This document shows, in pieces, positions 21,992 through 30,802 of a stretch of 64,000 nt of DNA. The stretch's first letter is position 1, and the number at the start of each line of letters is the position of its first letter. The notes under the pieces were generated by a model. It was not told where the DNA came from and ran no database searches. It saw nothing but the letters and a program-made list of their open reading frames with translations. This DNA comes from Sphingomonas aquatilis (lineage in GTDB: Bacteria; Pseudomonadota; Alphaproteobacteria; Sphingomonadales; Sphingomonadaceae): assembly GCF_014196115.1 (NCBI RefSeq), contig NZ_JACIDB010000008.1, positions 62,001-126,000 on the forward strand, given 5' to 3'. The position numbers and the translations under genes are program-made.

Positions 21992-23362
21992 GTGGATTGG
22001 ATCACGGCATGTATCGATGCCGCTGCGCGCGAAACCATGTTGTTCGCCGCAGCCGGCCTGTTGATCGGCGGACTGGACGATCTGATCGTCGACCTGTGTT
22101 TCCTGGTGCGACGCGGAATGGGTCGCGGCGCCATTCCCCCGCATCTCGATCGACTAGCGGCGCCGACCGACAGCGGATGCCTCGCGATCTTCGTGGCTGC
22201 CTGGGACGAACAGGCGGTGATCGGCCAGATGCTCGCCACCGCCGTCGCGCGCATCGATCATCCCGATTACCGGCTCTACGTCGGCGTCTATCCCAACGAT
22301 CCCGGCACGATCGCCGCGGCACGTGCGGTGGCGGCGACCGACCCGCGCATCCGCGTGATCGTCGGCCCGCGCAACGGCCCGACCACCAAGGCCGATTGCC
22401 TCAACAGCCTGTGGCGCGCACTCGTCGCCGACGCCGCGGACGGCCCGATCAAGGCGGTGGTGCTGCACGATGCCGAGGATGTCGTCCACGCCGCCGAACT
22501 CACCGTGTTCGACACGCTGATCGAAGGATGCGCCGTCGTGCAGCTGCCCGTGCTGCCGCTGGTCCGTCGCGGATCTTTGGTGTCCGGCCATTATGCCGAC
22601 GAATTCGCCTATGCGCATATCGTCCAGCAGCCGGTACGCGCGATGCTGGGCGCCGCGATGCCGCTCGCCGGTACGGGCTGTGCGATCGCGACCGACATGC
22701 TCGCGGCCATCGCCGCGGATCGGGGCGGCGCACCGTTCGACGACACCAGCCTGACCGAGGATTACGAGCTCGGCCTCCACATCGCCGAACGCGGTGGCCG
22801 CAGCCGCTTCGCCCGCGTGCGCGATCCCCGTGACGACAGCCTGATCGCGGTGCGCGCCTATTTCCCAGACAGCGTGCCCACCGCCACGCGGCAGAAGGCG
22901 CGATGGATGACCGGGATCGCGCTCGCCGGCTGGGATCGCACCGGCTGGGGACGGCCGCAGGCGCTGGCCGATCACTGGATGCGCTTTCGCGACCGGCGCG
23001 CGCCCGTGTCGGTGCTGGTGCTCGCAATCGCTTATGCCGCGATCCTCCTGTGGCCGCTGTCGGTCGGCCTGCACTGGCTGACCGGAACCGCGGTGGCGGA
23101 TGACCGGCTCGCCGACTGGCTGCTGACCGCAACCACATTGCTGCTCGTCTGGCGGCTGGGCATGCGGGTCGGCTGCACCGCGCACGACCATGGCTGGCGC
23201 CAGGCGGGATGGTCGCTGCCGCGATTCTTCGTCGGCAACATCATCGCGCTGATCGCCGCGCCACGCGCGATCCGGCGCTACCTCACGCTGCTGCGCGGCG
23301 GCCCGCTGATCTGGGACAAGACCGCACATGCCTTTCCGGAGCCAGGCACGCCGCTGGCATGA
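21992..23362 (+). CDS. GT2 membrane glycosyltransferase, NfrB-like
   Basis: A 456-aa membrane glycosyltransferase. The N-terminal hydrophobic segment is followed by a GT2 catalytic domain with HDAED (about residue 158), LTED (about 254) and QKARW (about 300), the D/D/TED/QxxRW set of processive enzymes. C-terminal membrane helices run from about residue 335. The layout resembles the glycosyltransferase half of NfrB, the inner-membrane N4 phage adsorption protein, but lacks NfrB's C-terminal MshEN-type domain. The start is GTG 21992. Its stop overlaps the next gene by ATGA, and that gene resembles the NfrA C-terminus. Together they suggest an envelope polysaccharide system. Confidence 0.85.
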   Translation: MDWITACIDAAARETMLFAAAGLLIGGLDDLIVDLCFLVRRGMGRGAIPPHLDRLAAPTDSGCLAIFVAAWDEQAVIGQMLATAVARIDHPDYRLYVGVYPNDPGTIAAARAVAATDPRIRVIVGPRNGPTTKADCLNSLWRALVADAADGPIKAVVLHDAEDVVHAAELTVFDTLIEGCAVVQLPVLPLVRRGSLVSGHYADEFAYAHIVQQPVRAMLGAAMPLAGTGCAIATDMLAAIAADRGGAPFDDTSLTEDYELGLHIAERGGRSRFARVRDPRDDSLIAVRAYFPDSVPTATRQKARWMTGIALAGWDRTGWGRPQALADHWMRFRDRRAPVSVLVLAIAYAAILLWPLSVGLHWLTGTAVADDRLADWLLTATTLLLVWRLGMRVGCTAHDHGWRQAGWSLPRFFVGNIIALIAAPRAIRRYLTLLRGGPLIWDKTAHAFPEPGTPLA

Positions 23363-24369
23363 CCGGCGGGCGCCCCTTGCGCTTTCTCGCGATCGTGCTC
23401 GGCGGCTGGATCGGCATGCGGACCCTGGCCCTGTTGCAGGCAGGCGACTTGCCGCTGGCGCCGCTCGCCGGCCCGGTCGAGCATATCGTCGCCGCACTCG
23501 GGATCGGACCGGCGGAGGCGGCCGCACGCGCTCCGCTTCCGACGGGCGGCGCCACACCGGTCCCACGGCCAAACCCCACGCAAATCGCGGCGCCGCCACC
23601 ACTGTCGCGCATCCCGAACGCCGCCGCCCGGACGGACGGCGACCGCCCCGCGCCCGCCATGACGACGACGCCAACGCCCCGCCCCACGCCACCACCGCCC
23701 CTGCTCCCGCTCGCAACGAACGCGGCGATCACCCCGCGGGGACCATCGCGTCTTGCCGGCAGCGTCTGGGGCATCACCCGCGGCGGCGGGATCGGGCAGG
23801 CCAGCGGCGGCCAGCTCGGCGGATCGCAGGCGGGGATCCGCGTCACCTATGCGCTGGGCGCATCGCGCCGCGTCGCGCTCGCGGCGCGGTTCTCGACTCC
23901 GCTCGCCGGCCGTGGTGCGGAAGCGGCGCTGGGCCTCGACTGGCAGCCCACCCGGTTGCCGATCCACCTGCTTGCCGAACGCCGCATCGCGATCGACGGC
24001 GGCCGCGGCGGCACGATGCTCGGTCTCGTCGGCGGCTATGGCCCCGCGCCCGTCGCCGGGCCGGTGACGGTCGAGGGCTATGGCCAGGCGGGACTGATCG
24101 CACGCGACGGCACCGAAGCCTTCGTCGATGGCGCGCTCCGCCTCGCGCATCCCGTCGCGCGCCGGGGCAAGGCCCGCCTCGACGTCGGAATCGGTGCGTG
24201 GGGCGGGGCGCAGCGCGGCGCCGCGCGACTCGACGTCGGCCCGTCGCTCGGCCTCGTCGTGCCGGTCGCGAACCACAACCTCCGCCTGACCGCCGACTGG
24301 CGCCAGCGCATTGCCGGCGATGCCCGCCCCGATTCCGGCCCCGCCCTCTCGATCGGCACCAACTTCTGA
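23359..24369 (+). CDS. NfrA C-terminal-like envelope protein
   Basis: A 336-aa protein with an N-terminal membrane/signal segment (PLRFLAIVLGGWIGM) and a proline- and threonine-rich linker up to about residue 130. The remaining roughly 210 residues have short amphipathic strands (SQAGIRVTYALG, RLPIHLLAERRIAIDG, GAWGGAQRGAARLDVGP, LTADWRQRIAGDARP). These strands look to me like the C-terminal domain of N4 adsorption protein NfrA. That is recognition by eye, not a search. Translation is coupled to the NfrB-like glycosyltransferase (ATGA). A truncated, minimal NfrA partner is the likeliest reading. Confidence 0.65.
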   Translation: MTGGRPLRFLAIVLGGWIGMRTLALLQAGDLPLAPLAGPVEHIVAALGIGPAEAAARAPLPTGGATPVPRPNPTQIAAPPPLSRIPNAAARTDGDRPAPAMTTTPTPRPTPPPPLLPLATNAAITPRGPSRLAGSVWGITRGGGIGQASGGQLGGSQAGIRVTYALGASRRVALAARFSTPLAGRGAEAALGLDWQPTRLPIHLLAERRIAIDGGRGGTMLGLVGGYGPAPVAGPVTVEGYGQAGLIARDGTEAFVDGALRLAHPVARRGKARLDVGIGAWGGAQRGAARLDVGPSLGLVVPVANHNLRLTADWRQRIAGDARPDSGPALSIGTNF

Positions 24370-24393
24370 CGGCGGGCCCCGCCCAACCCCTCT

Positions 24394-24474
24394 CGTCACC
24401 CCGGCCTTGAGCCGGGGTCCCGCTTCTCCAACGGTCGACCCAAAGCGGGACCCCGGATCAAGGCCGGGGTGACG
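24394..24474. repeat. CGTCACCCC-family compound palindrome
   Basis: The outer arms are CGTCACCCCGG (24394-24404) and CCGGGGTGACG (24464-24474). The inner stem GTCCCGCTT pairs with AAGCGGGAC, and hairpins of ACCCCGG/CCGGGGT arms flank it. It is nearly the same element as the one inside bioB. Confidence 0.9.
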
Positions 24475-24510
24475 GAATAAGACTGGTCGCCATTCAGCGG
24501 GTCAGCCACT

Positions 24511-24551
24511 CCTCCCCCGCAAGGGGGAGGTGGCGCCGCCGAACGGCGGTG
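24511..24551. repeat. Paired hairpins, CCTCCCCC/GGGGGAGG type
   Basis: CCTCCCCC (24511-24518) and GGGGGAGG (24523-24530) form an 8-bp stem closed by GCAA, a GNRA tetraloop. A second hairpin CCGCC/GGCGG (24536-24549) follows at once. The element is partial compared with the four-armed repeats elsewhere in the window. Confidence 0.7.
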
Positions 24552-24693
24552 ACGGAGGGGGCGGAAAGGACCGTTGCCGGTAATATAGCGCCACCTCGAC
24601 CTGCCCCTCCCTCATGTCGGCGGCATGCCATCTCTCTTGGCAGGGGAAGGAATGCACTACCGCCGCGCGTCAATCGGCCCGCCGACCCGCACG

Positions 24694-25656
24694 ATGACGA
24701 TGGTCCTAGTCCCGCGCCGCCAGCCGCGTATAAAGCCCTACGTGGACCTCTACCTCCCCATCGCCAATCTGTCGGTCAACGCGCTGGTCATCATCCTGCT
24801 GGGCGGCGGCGTCGGGCTGTTGTCGGGCATGTTCGGGGTCGGCGGCGGCTTTCTGACGACGCCATTGCTCATCATCTACGGCATTCCGCCCACCGTCGCC
24901 GCCGCCTCCTCGGCCAGCCAGGTGACGGGCGCGAGCGTGTCGGGCGTGTTCGCGCATTTCCACCGCGGCGGCGTCGACGTGAAGATGGGCAGTGTCTTGG
25001 TTGCCGGCGGTATCCTCGGCAGCGGGGCGGGCGCGTGGATCTTCCAGCTGCTCAAAGCGAGTGGCCAGATCGATACGGTGATCGGCGTCGTCTATGTCGC
25101 GATGCTGGGGTCGATCGGTACGCTGATGGCGCGCGAATCGATCGGCGCCATCGGCGTCGCCAAGGGCCGCGTCCGCCCCCGCGCGCGAAAGCGGCGTCAC
25201 CATCCGCTGGTCGCCGCGTTGCCGCTGCGCACGCGTTTCTACGCGTCGGGCCTCTATATCTCGCCGCTCGCGCCGCTGCTGCTCGGCTTCTTCACCGGCA
25301 TCCTCACCATCCTGCTCGGCATCGGCGGCGGCTTCATCCTTGTGCCGGCGATGATCTACCTGCTCGGCATGGCGACCAGCGTCGTCGTCGGCACCAGCCT
25401 GTTCCAGACGCTGTTCGTCACCGCGGTCGCGACGATGGTCCACGCCACCACCACCAAGGCGGTCGACATCGTGCTCGCCGGCCTGCTGCTGCTCGGATCG
25501 GTGACGGGCGCGCAGCTGGGCGCGCGCTTCGCCAGCCGGGTGAAGCCCGAATATCTCCGCCTCGCGCTCGCGATCATGGTGCTACTGGTCGGCTTGCGCA
25601 TCCTGCTCGGCCTCGTCTGGCGGCCGGAGGAAATCTTCACGGTCGAGCTGACGTGA
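24694..25656 (+). CDS. TauE/SafE-family anion exporter
   Basis: A multi-pass membrane protein (320 aa from this start) with the two glycine-rich repeats typical of TauE/SafE sulfite or sulfoacetate exporters: LSGMFGVGGGFLTTPLL in the first half and LLGIGGGFILVPAMIYLLGM in the second. Seven or eight helices are expected. The start is uncertain: ATG 24652 has a purine-rich site upstream, ATG 24694 is used here, and GTG 24742 would begin right at the conserved domain. The stop codon overlaps the next gene (GTGA). The substrate is unknown, although this family often sits beside TIGR02186 proteins as here. Confidence 0.9.
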   Translation: MTMVLVPRRQPRIKPYVDLYLPIANLSVNALVIILLGGGVGLLSGMFGVGGGFLTTPLLIIYGIPPTVAAASSASQVTGASVSGVFAHFHRGGVDVKMGSVLVAGGILGSGAGAWIFQLLKASGQIDTVIGVVYVAMLGSIGTLMARESIGAIGVAKGRVRPRARKRRHHPLVAALPLRTRFYASGLYISPLAPLLLGFFTGILTILLGIGGGFILVPAMIYLLGMATSVVVGTSLFQTLFVTAVATMVHATTTKAVDIVLAGLLLLGSVTGAQLGARFASRVKPEYLRLALAIMVLLVGLRILLGLVWRPEEIFTVELT

Positions 25657-26441
25657 GCGCGCGCGCGGCTCTGCTGCTCGTCGCGCCGGCGCTGCTTGCG
25701 TCGTCGGCGCCGCCGGGCGGCTTTGCGACGGCGAAACCGGTGCTCGTCCCCGACGTGTCGCAGCGCCAGATCGAAATCGCCTACAGCTTTACGGGCGCGG
25801 AGCTGCTGCTGTTCGGCGCGATCCTCTACCCCGGCGGCCGCCTGCCCCCCGGCGAATCGCCGACCGATATCGTGGTGATCGTGAAGGGCCCGACGCAATC
25901 GGTGCTGGTCCGCGAAAAGGAAAAGATCGCCGGCATCTGGGTCAATGCCCAGCATCAGCGCTACAGTTCGGCGCCCAGTTTCTACGCGCTCGCCTCGTCG
26001 CGCCCGATCGACCGGATCGTCGACGAACGCACCCGCGCGATCTACGAACTGGGGCTCGACAGCCTGCAATTGTCCCCCGGCTCCAATGCGGCCAGCACGG
26101 TCGAGCATCGCTTCCAGCAGGGCCTCGTCGACCTGCGCCGCCGGGCCGGCCTGTATGTCGAGGCGCCGCGCGCGGTCGAGATCACCGACGACGTCCTGTA
26201 CCGCGCGCGACTCACCATCCCGGCGCGCGTCCCCGTCGGGCGATTCACCGCCGAAACCTTCCTGATCCGCGACGGCCGCGTGCTGGCGGCGGCGGTACGC
26301 GACATCGATATCCGCAAATCGGGCTTCGAACGCTTCGTCGCGCGCGCCGCCGAACGGCATGCGTTTCTCTACGGAATCGCGGCGGTGGCGCTGTCGATCG
26401 CGCTCGGCTGGGGTGCGGGCTGGGTTGCGCGCCGTGTGTGA
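25653..26441 (+). CDS. TIGR02186-family membrane-anchored protein
   Basis: A 262-aa protein with an N-terminal signal segment (SARAALLLVAPALLAS), a periplasmic body and one C-terminal transmembrane helix (FLYGIAAVALSIALGWGAGW). The body has VLVPDVSQRQIEIAYSFTGAELLLFGAI and IVVIVKGPTQSVLVREKEKIAGIWVN, which identify the TIGR02186 family, regularly found next to TauE/SafE exporters in alphaproteobacteria. The start is GTG 25653, overlapping the exporter stop. A supporting role for the exporter is inferred from pairing only. Confidence 0.85.
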   Translation: MSARAALLLVAPALLASSAPPGGFATAKPVLVPDVSQRQIEIAYSFTGAELLLFGAILYPGGRLPPGESPTDIVVIVKGPTQSVLVREKEKIAGIWVNAQHQRYSSAPSFYALASSRPIDRIVDERTRAIYELGLDSLQLSPGSNAASTVEHRFQQGLVDLRRRAGLYVEAPRAVEITDDVLYRARLTIPARVPVGRFTAETFLIRDGRVLAAAVRDIDIRKSGFERFVARAAERHAFLYGIAAVALSIALGWGAGWVARRV

Positions 26442-26508
26442 CGGTTCCCAACGCTAAATTAACCAGCGCCCTCTACCTTTGGTCCGGTATGAACGGGGAT
26501 CGGGCGTG

Positions 26509-28194
26509 ATGAACGATATGGCGGGGGCGGGTTCGTTTTCGCAAGGTACGCCGTTGAGCGCGGCGGACGTGCAGGAAACGATCGGCCTGTCCGGCGCACC
26601 GATCGGTTGCGTCCTGACGATCGCGGGCAGCAGCAGCCGCGTGCTGTTCGATCGCAATGCGCTGGCCCTGTCCGCGCAAGGATCCGATCCGGTTTCCGCC
26701 GGCGCGGGCCAGGTCGGCACCCAGATCAAGATGCGCATCGGCCAATCGTGGTTGGTCGCCAACGTCCGCAGCCTGACGCTGCGCGACGGGTCGAGCGACT
26801 GGGTCGCCGCCGAAATCGACTTCCTGGGCGAAGGCATGGAGGAACAGCTGACCGGCCGCCTATACGGCTTCCGCCGCGGCGTGACGCGCTATCCGATTCC
26901 GGGGTGCGAGGTGTTCCCGATCACCACCGCCGACCTTCAACAGATCTATTCGGCCAGCAACCGCGCGCATATTCAGATCGGCACCGTCTATCCGACCCGC
27001 GACGTGCGCGCCTCGCTCTACATCGACGCGATGCTCGGCAAGCATTTCGCGCTGGTGGGTTCGACCGGCACCGGCAAATCGACCAGCGCCGCGCTGATCC
27101 TCCACCGCATCTGCGAACTGGCGCCGCAGGGCCATGTGCTGATGATCGATCCGCACGGCGAATATGGCGCCGCCTTCGGCAACAACGGCGCGCTGTACGA
27201 CGTCAACAACCTCCAGATGCCCTATTGGCTGATGAACTTCGAGGAGCATTGCGAGGTCTTCGTCACCGCCCGCGGCGAAGACAGCCAGCTCGACCGCGAC
27301 ATTCTGGCCAAATGCCTGCTGATGGCGCGCGGCAAGAATCGCCTGGGCCAGGGCGTCGCCAAGCTCACCGTCGACGCGCCGATCCCCTATCTGCTCAGCG
27401 ACCTCACCAATTGCATCAGCCTCGAAATGGGCAAGATGGATCGCGCCGGCGATACCGCCCCCTATCTCCGGCTCAAGACCAAGATCGAAGAGATCAAGGC
27501 CGATCCGCGCTACGGCTTCATGTTCTCCGGCATGCTCGTCGCCGATTCGATGGCGGATTTTCTCGCCCGCATCTTCCGTATGCCGGGCGGCGGCAAGCCG
27601 ATCTCGATCATCGACGTGTCGGGCGTGCCGTCGGAAATCACCTCGGTCGTCGTCGCGATGCTCAGCCGCATGACCTTCGACTTCGCGATCTGGGCGCGCA
27701 ACGAGCCCAGGCGCCCGATCCTGCTCGTCTGCGAAGAGGCGCACCGCTACATCCCGAGCAGCCTCGGCGCCGACGGGCGCAACGCCTCGGTCGGCCGCAT
27801 CCTCGGCCGCATCGCCAAGGAAGGGCGCAAATATGGCGTCAGCCTGGGGCTGATCACGCAGCGCCCGTCCGATCTCGAGGAAGGCGTGCTGTCGCAATGC
27901 GGCACGATCATCGCGATGCGCCTCAACAACGAACGCGACCAGGCCTTCGTCCGCGCGGCGATGCCGGAGGGCGCGCGCGGCTTCCTCGATGCGATCCCGG
28001 CGCTGCGCAACCGCGAATGCATCGTCTGCGGCGAAGGCGTCGCGGTGCCGATCCGCGTCAGCTTCGACAACCTCGAACCCGCCAAGCAACCCGCGTCCAC
28101 CGACCCCATTTTCTCGCAACTCTGGTGCGACGCCGGTGGCGAAGACGATATCATCGCCCGCACCATCCTCCGCTGGCGCGCCCAGGGGCGGTAA
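26509..28194 (+). CDS. HerA-like DUF87 ATPase
   Basis: A 561-aa hexameric-translocase-type ATPase. The middle domain has Walker A GSTGTGKST and, after MIDPHGEY, the Walker B region ILLVCEEAHRY, with an arginine-rich GRIAKEGRKYGVSLGLITQRP segment. These mark the HerA/DUF87 branch of the FtsK/HerA superfamily. The N-terminal roughly 130 residues would be the HAS-like barrel. The start ATG 26509 has GGGGA about 10 nt upstream. HerA partners NurA nuclease in archaea, but no nuclease gene is adjacent here, so its substrate (DNA or membrane-associated) is open. Confidence 0.85.
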   Translation: MNDMAGAGSFSQGTPLSAADVQETIGLSGAPIGCVLTIAGSSSRVLFDRNALALSAQGSDPVSAGAGQVGTQIKMRIGQSWLVANVRSLTLRDGSSDWVAAEIDFLGEGMEEQLTGRLYGFRRGVTRYPIPGCEVFPITTADLQQIYSASNRAHIQIGTVYPTRDVRASLYIDAMLGKHFALVGSTGTGKSTSAALILHRICELAPQGHVLMIDPHGEYGAAFGNNGALYDVNNLQMPYWLMNFEEHCEVFVTARGEDSQLDRDILAKCLLMARGKNRLGQGVAKLTVDAPIPYLLSDLTNCISLEMGKMDRAGDTAPYLRLKTKIEEIKADPRYGFMFSGMLVADSMADFLARIFRMPGGGKPISIIDVSGVPSEITSVVVAMLSRMTFDFAIWARNEPRRPILLVCEEAHRYIPSSLGADGRNASVGRILGRIAKEGRKYGVSLGLITQRPSDLEEGVLSQCGTIIAMRLNNERDQAFVRAAMPEGARGFLDAIPALRNRECIVCGEGVAVPIRVSFDNLEPAKQPASTDPIFSQLWCDAGGEDDIIARTILRWRAQGR

Positions 28195-28259
28195 CGTTCG
28201 ACCCCGCCGGTGCGTCGATCCCAGCCATGTGGTACGGTGGAAGCGGAGGAACCGGGTCC

Positions 28260-28589
28260 ATGGCCAACGCAATCCTGTCGACGCTTTTCGTCTTGCTGAC
28301 CTGCAGTCTGGCCTATCGGGCCAACAGGTGGTTCCGCGGTGAAGCTCGTCTTCCGATGCAATGGGGGTTGGCCGGTAACGTGAACTGGTCGGCACCCCGA
28401 GCGGTCGCCTTTGCCTTCATGCCGATCCTAGCGGGTGTGGTGCTGGGTTTCGTGACGATCCTGTCCATGACGGTCCCGCCCAGGGCAGGTCAGGAACATC
28501 TTGTTCTGCCGGCGACAGCCTTTATCGGGACGGCCCTCGTCGCGACGCAGCTCATCCACTTCTGGCTGATCCGGCGAACGCTACGCTAA
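28260..28589 (+). CDS. Small membrane protein, DUF1648-like (109 aa)
   Basis: Three hydrophobic stretches (about residues 5-20, 46-66 and 80-102) flank the segment LPMQWGLAGNVNWSAPRAVAFAFMP. That segment resembles the DUF1648 pattern of a polar proline/tryptophan loop before a helix. DUF1648 domains occur in SdpI-type immunity and other membrane proteins. ATG 28260 has GGAGGA 9 nt upstream. It follows the HerA-like gene by 65 bp and may share its transcript. The family assignment is tentative. Confidence 0.6.
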   Translation: MANAILSTLFVLLTCSLAYRANRWFRGEARLPMQWGLAGNVNWSAPRAVAFAFMPILAGVVLGFVTILSMTVPPRAGQEHLVLPATAFIGTALVATQLIHFWLIRRTLR

Positions 28590-28599
28590 CGCCACCGAC

Positions 28600-28617
28600 G
28601 CGGCTTCGCCAAGCCGC
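28600..28617. terminator. Hairpin in convergent gap
   Basis: GCGGCTT (28600-28606) and AAGCCGC (28611-28617) form a 7-bp stem with a 4-nt loop between two convergent genes. There is no U-tract, so it may only protect ends or slow transcription. Confidence 0.4.
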
Positions 28618-30105
28618 CTACCGCCCGCCCACTGGCACTGCGAGCAGCCCCGCCGCATAGCTGCGGAACCGCCGCAGGTCGCTGCCCGACAGCGCCGCGA
28701 CGCTGGCGAAGCTGATCGAGCGCGGGTTTACCGTCTGGCCGTTGCGCCATACTTCCCAGTGCAGATGCGGTCCCGTCGACAGGCCGGTCGAGCCGACATA
28801 GCCGATCACCTGTCCCTGCCGCACATGCTGGCCGCGCGTCACCGCGATACGGCTCATATGGCCATAGCCGCTGGCAAGGCCGCCGGCATGGCCGAGCTTG
28901 ACGAAATTGCCGTAGCCGCCCGAGCGCCCCGCGCCCTGCACCACGCCGTCGAGCACCGCATAGATCGGCGCGCCATAAGGCGCACCGATGTCGACGCCCT
29001 TGTGCATTTTCAGATAGCCGAGCAGCGGATGCATGCGGAATCCGAAGGACGAGGTGATCCGCCCCGCCACCGGCATGCCCATGAAGCCGCGGCGTTCGCT
29101 CTGCCCCTTGGCGTCGAACCAGCTCGCATGGCCGTCCGCATCGTCCCAGCGGACCAGCTCGACCTTGCGGCGCCCCTGGTCGATGCCGGCGAACAGCAGG
29201 TCGCCGAGCCGCTGTTCGCCGGTCGCAGCGCGGTCGCGCTGGATGATCAGGTCGAAGCTGTCGGCGGCCCCTACGTCGCGGCCGATCGACAGGCGCGTCG
29301 CCAGCGCCTTGATGTAGCTTTCAACCACGCGCGCCGGCGCGCCGGCCGCGCGTGCCGAGCGGTACAGGCTGGAGCCGACGAGACCCTGGATACGCAGCGG
29401 TGTGCGGTCGACCGCGATCGGCTGGCGTGCCAGCACCAGGCCGGTGGCGGCCCGATCGAGCGTCAGCGCCAGATCGAAGCGTGCACGCAGCGACAGCTTT
29501 TCGAGCGGCCGGGCGACGGTGCGCGTCGGGCGGCGGCCGAGCGTCAGCGACAGGCGGGTGCCCGGCTGAATGTCGTCGAGCGATACCGCCTGCGCGATCA
29601 GCTCTGCCGCACGCGCCGCATCGGCGCGACCGACGCCGGCACGGGTCAGGACGTGCGCCAGCGCATCGCCCTCACCCAGCGTCGCGCTGAGTTCGACATG
29701 CGGGCGTTCGGGTGCCTCGGCGAGCGGCGAGACGAGGTCGTTCGCCGCCATGCGATGGCCAGTGTCGCCGCCCCAGGCGAGCGGCGCGATGGCCTGGCCG
29801 CGCGCCTCTTCCCAGGCGGTGCCGTCGAGCGCCGCGGGCGCCGCGCCGACCAAGGGGCGGATACCGGGATTGAGCGCCCAGACCGTCGCCAGCAGGCCGG
29901 TCAGCGTTGCGAGGCCGCGCCACCAGTCACGCGTGCCGATCTGCGCGCCGAGGTCGGGCGCCCAGTCGATCGCGCCCCAGTCGATACCGAACAGCCCCGG
30001 CGTCCGCACCGCCGGCCGCGCGCCGGGCACGCCCGGCAGGCGCACGAACGGGCGCGCCGCGGTGCCGCCGGCCAGCTCATAGCCTTGATCGTTGCGCAAA
30101 AACAC
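28618..30105 (-). CDS. M23 family (LytM) metallopeptidase
   Basis: A 495-aa envelope protein with a membrane helix at about residues 63-82, a periplasmic linker, and a C-terminal M23 domain. The zinc-site motifs HKGVDIGAP and HLHWE are both intact, so an active D,D-endopeptidase on peptidoglycan is expected. The middle region (VGRADAARAAELIAQA, DDIQPGTRLSLTLGRR) looks like the OapA/LysM-like part of alphaproteobacterial M23 proteins. The start is GTG 30105 with a GAGG-type site upstream. It may serve cell separation or wall growth; which cannot be told. Confidence 0.9.
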   Translation of the reverse strand: MFLRNDQGYELAGGTAARPFVRLPGVPGARPAVRTPGLFGIDWGAIDWAPDLGAQIGTRDWWRGLATLTGLLATVWALNPGIRPLVGAAPAALDGTAWEEARGQAIAPLAWGGDTGHRMAANDLVSPLAEAPERPHVELSATLGEGDALAHVLTRAGVGRADAARAAELIAQAVSLDDIQPGTRLSLTLGRRPTRTVARPLEKLSLRARFDLALTLDRAATGLVLARQPIAVDRTPLRIQGLVGSSLYRSARAAGAPARVVESYIKALATRLSIGRDVGAADSFDLIIQRDRAATGEQRLGDLLFAGIDQGRRKVELVRWDDADGHASWFDAKGQSERRGFMGMPVAGRITSSFGFRMHPLLGYLKMHKGVDIGAPYGAPIYAVLDGVVQGAGRSGGYGNFVKLGHAGGLASGYGHMSRIAVTRGQHVRQGQVIGYVGSTGLSTGPHLHWEVWRNGQTVNPRSISFASVAALSGSDLRRFRSYAAGLLAVPVGGR

Positions 30106-30256
30106 GCGGGCGGCGCCTCATGATCCATGCGCCGCGTCCCCCCGGCGTCAGGGTGGCAGCGTTGTGGGGCCAAAGCGCTAAAGTCAAATTAAGCGCGGAA
30201 TGTGCGGGTTACGCCTGCGACGAGCCGGTTGCCCGCTGCGGCAGACAGGGGCCGGA

Positions 30257-30802
30257 TTAGCGCAGCAGCGCCAGCGCCGCCATCAGCAGCGCCGCAACGC
30301 TGGGATAGAAGGTCAGGCCGAAGCCCAGCGCGCGCGCCGCCGCGCCGTCGCGATAGCCGCTCCAGAACAGCAGCCGCCCGGCCGAGAAACAGGCCGCGAA
30401 TAGCGCAACGGCCACGCGCGCATGATCGTCGAGCAGCGTCAGCGCACCATAAGCGATCGCGGCGAGCAGCGCCTGTTCGGCGGTGTTGCGCAGGATGGCA
30501 TTGGCCGCATCGACACGCGGGTCGACGCCGTCGCCGCCATCGATCGCGCTGGCCGAAGCGAAGCGCCGCCGCGCGACGTCGCCGATCGCCGCCGCCACCC
30601 ACAGACCCAGCGTCAGCAGCGCGACGCCCAGCGTCCAGCCGCGCGCCTCCAGCATCATCGCATCGCCGTGGGCGTAGCCGATCAGCGCCAGCGCCACCGT
30701 CACGACGACGGCGATGCCCATGGCGCGCGTCACGCCTGCCTGCGCGCGGGCAAGCGGCGTCGCGGGTGCCCGCTTCGCCGGATCGACCGGCGTCTCGCTC
30801 AC
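30257..30802 (-). CDS. MAPEG-like membrane protein
   Basis: A 181-aa four-helix membrane protein. The stretch ANAILRNTAEQALLAAIAY, followed by a helix and GRLLFWSGYRDGAAARALGF, is the pattern of the MAPEG superfamily (membrane-associated proteins of eicosanoid and glutathione metabolism). GTG 30802 overlaps the stop of the upstream hydroxylase gene (GTGA), so the two are coupled. Bacterial MAPEG proteins seldom have a known substrate. Confidence 0.75.
   Translation of the reverse strand: MSETPVDPAKRAPATPLARAQAGVTRAMGIAVVVTVALALIGYAHGDAMMLEARGWTLGVALLTLGLWVAAAIGDVARRRFASASAIDGGDGVDPRVDAANAILRNTAEQALLAAIAYGALTLLDDHARVAVALFAACFSAGRLLFWSGYRDGAAARALGFGLTFYPSVAALLMAALALLR

Larger units (their letters stand above)
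24370..24693. other. Intergenic stretch with two repeats, no gene seen
   Basis: These 324 bp hold two palindromic elements, listed separately. The rest contains no convincing coding region. AGGGGAAGG at 24642-24650 stands just before ATG 24652 and could be a ribosome site for an earlier start of the TauE/SafE gene. Confidence 0.6.

Noticed and set aside
26449-26460. TTAACC upstream of the HerA-like gene as a CtrA site
   Set aside because: Only a half-site; no second TTAA at the required spacing.
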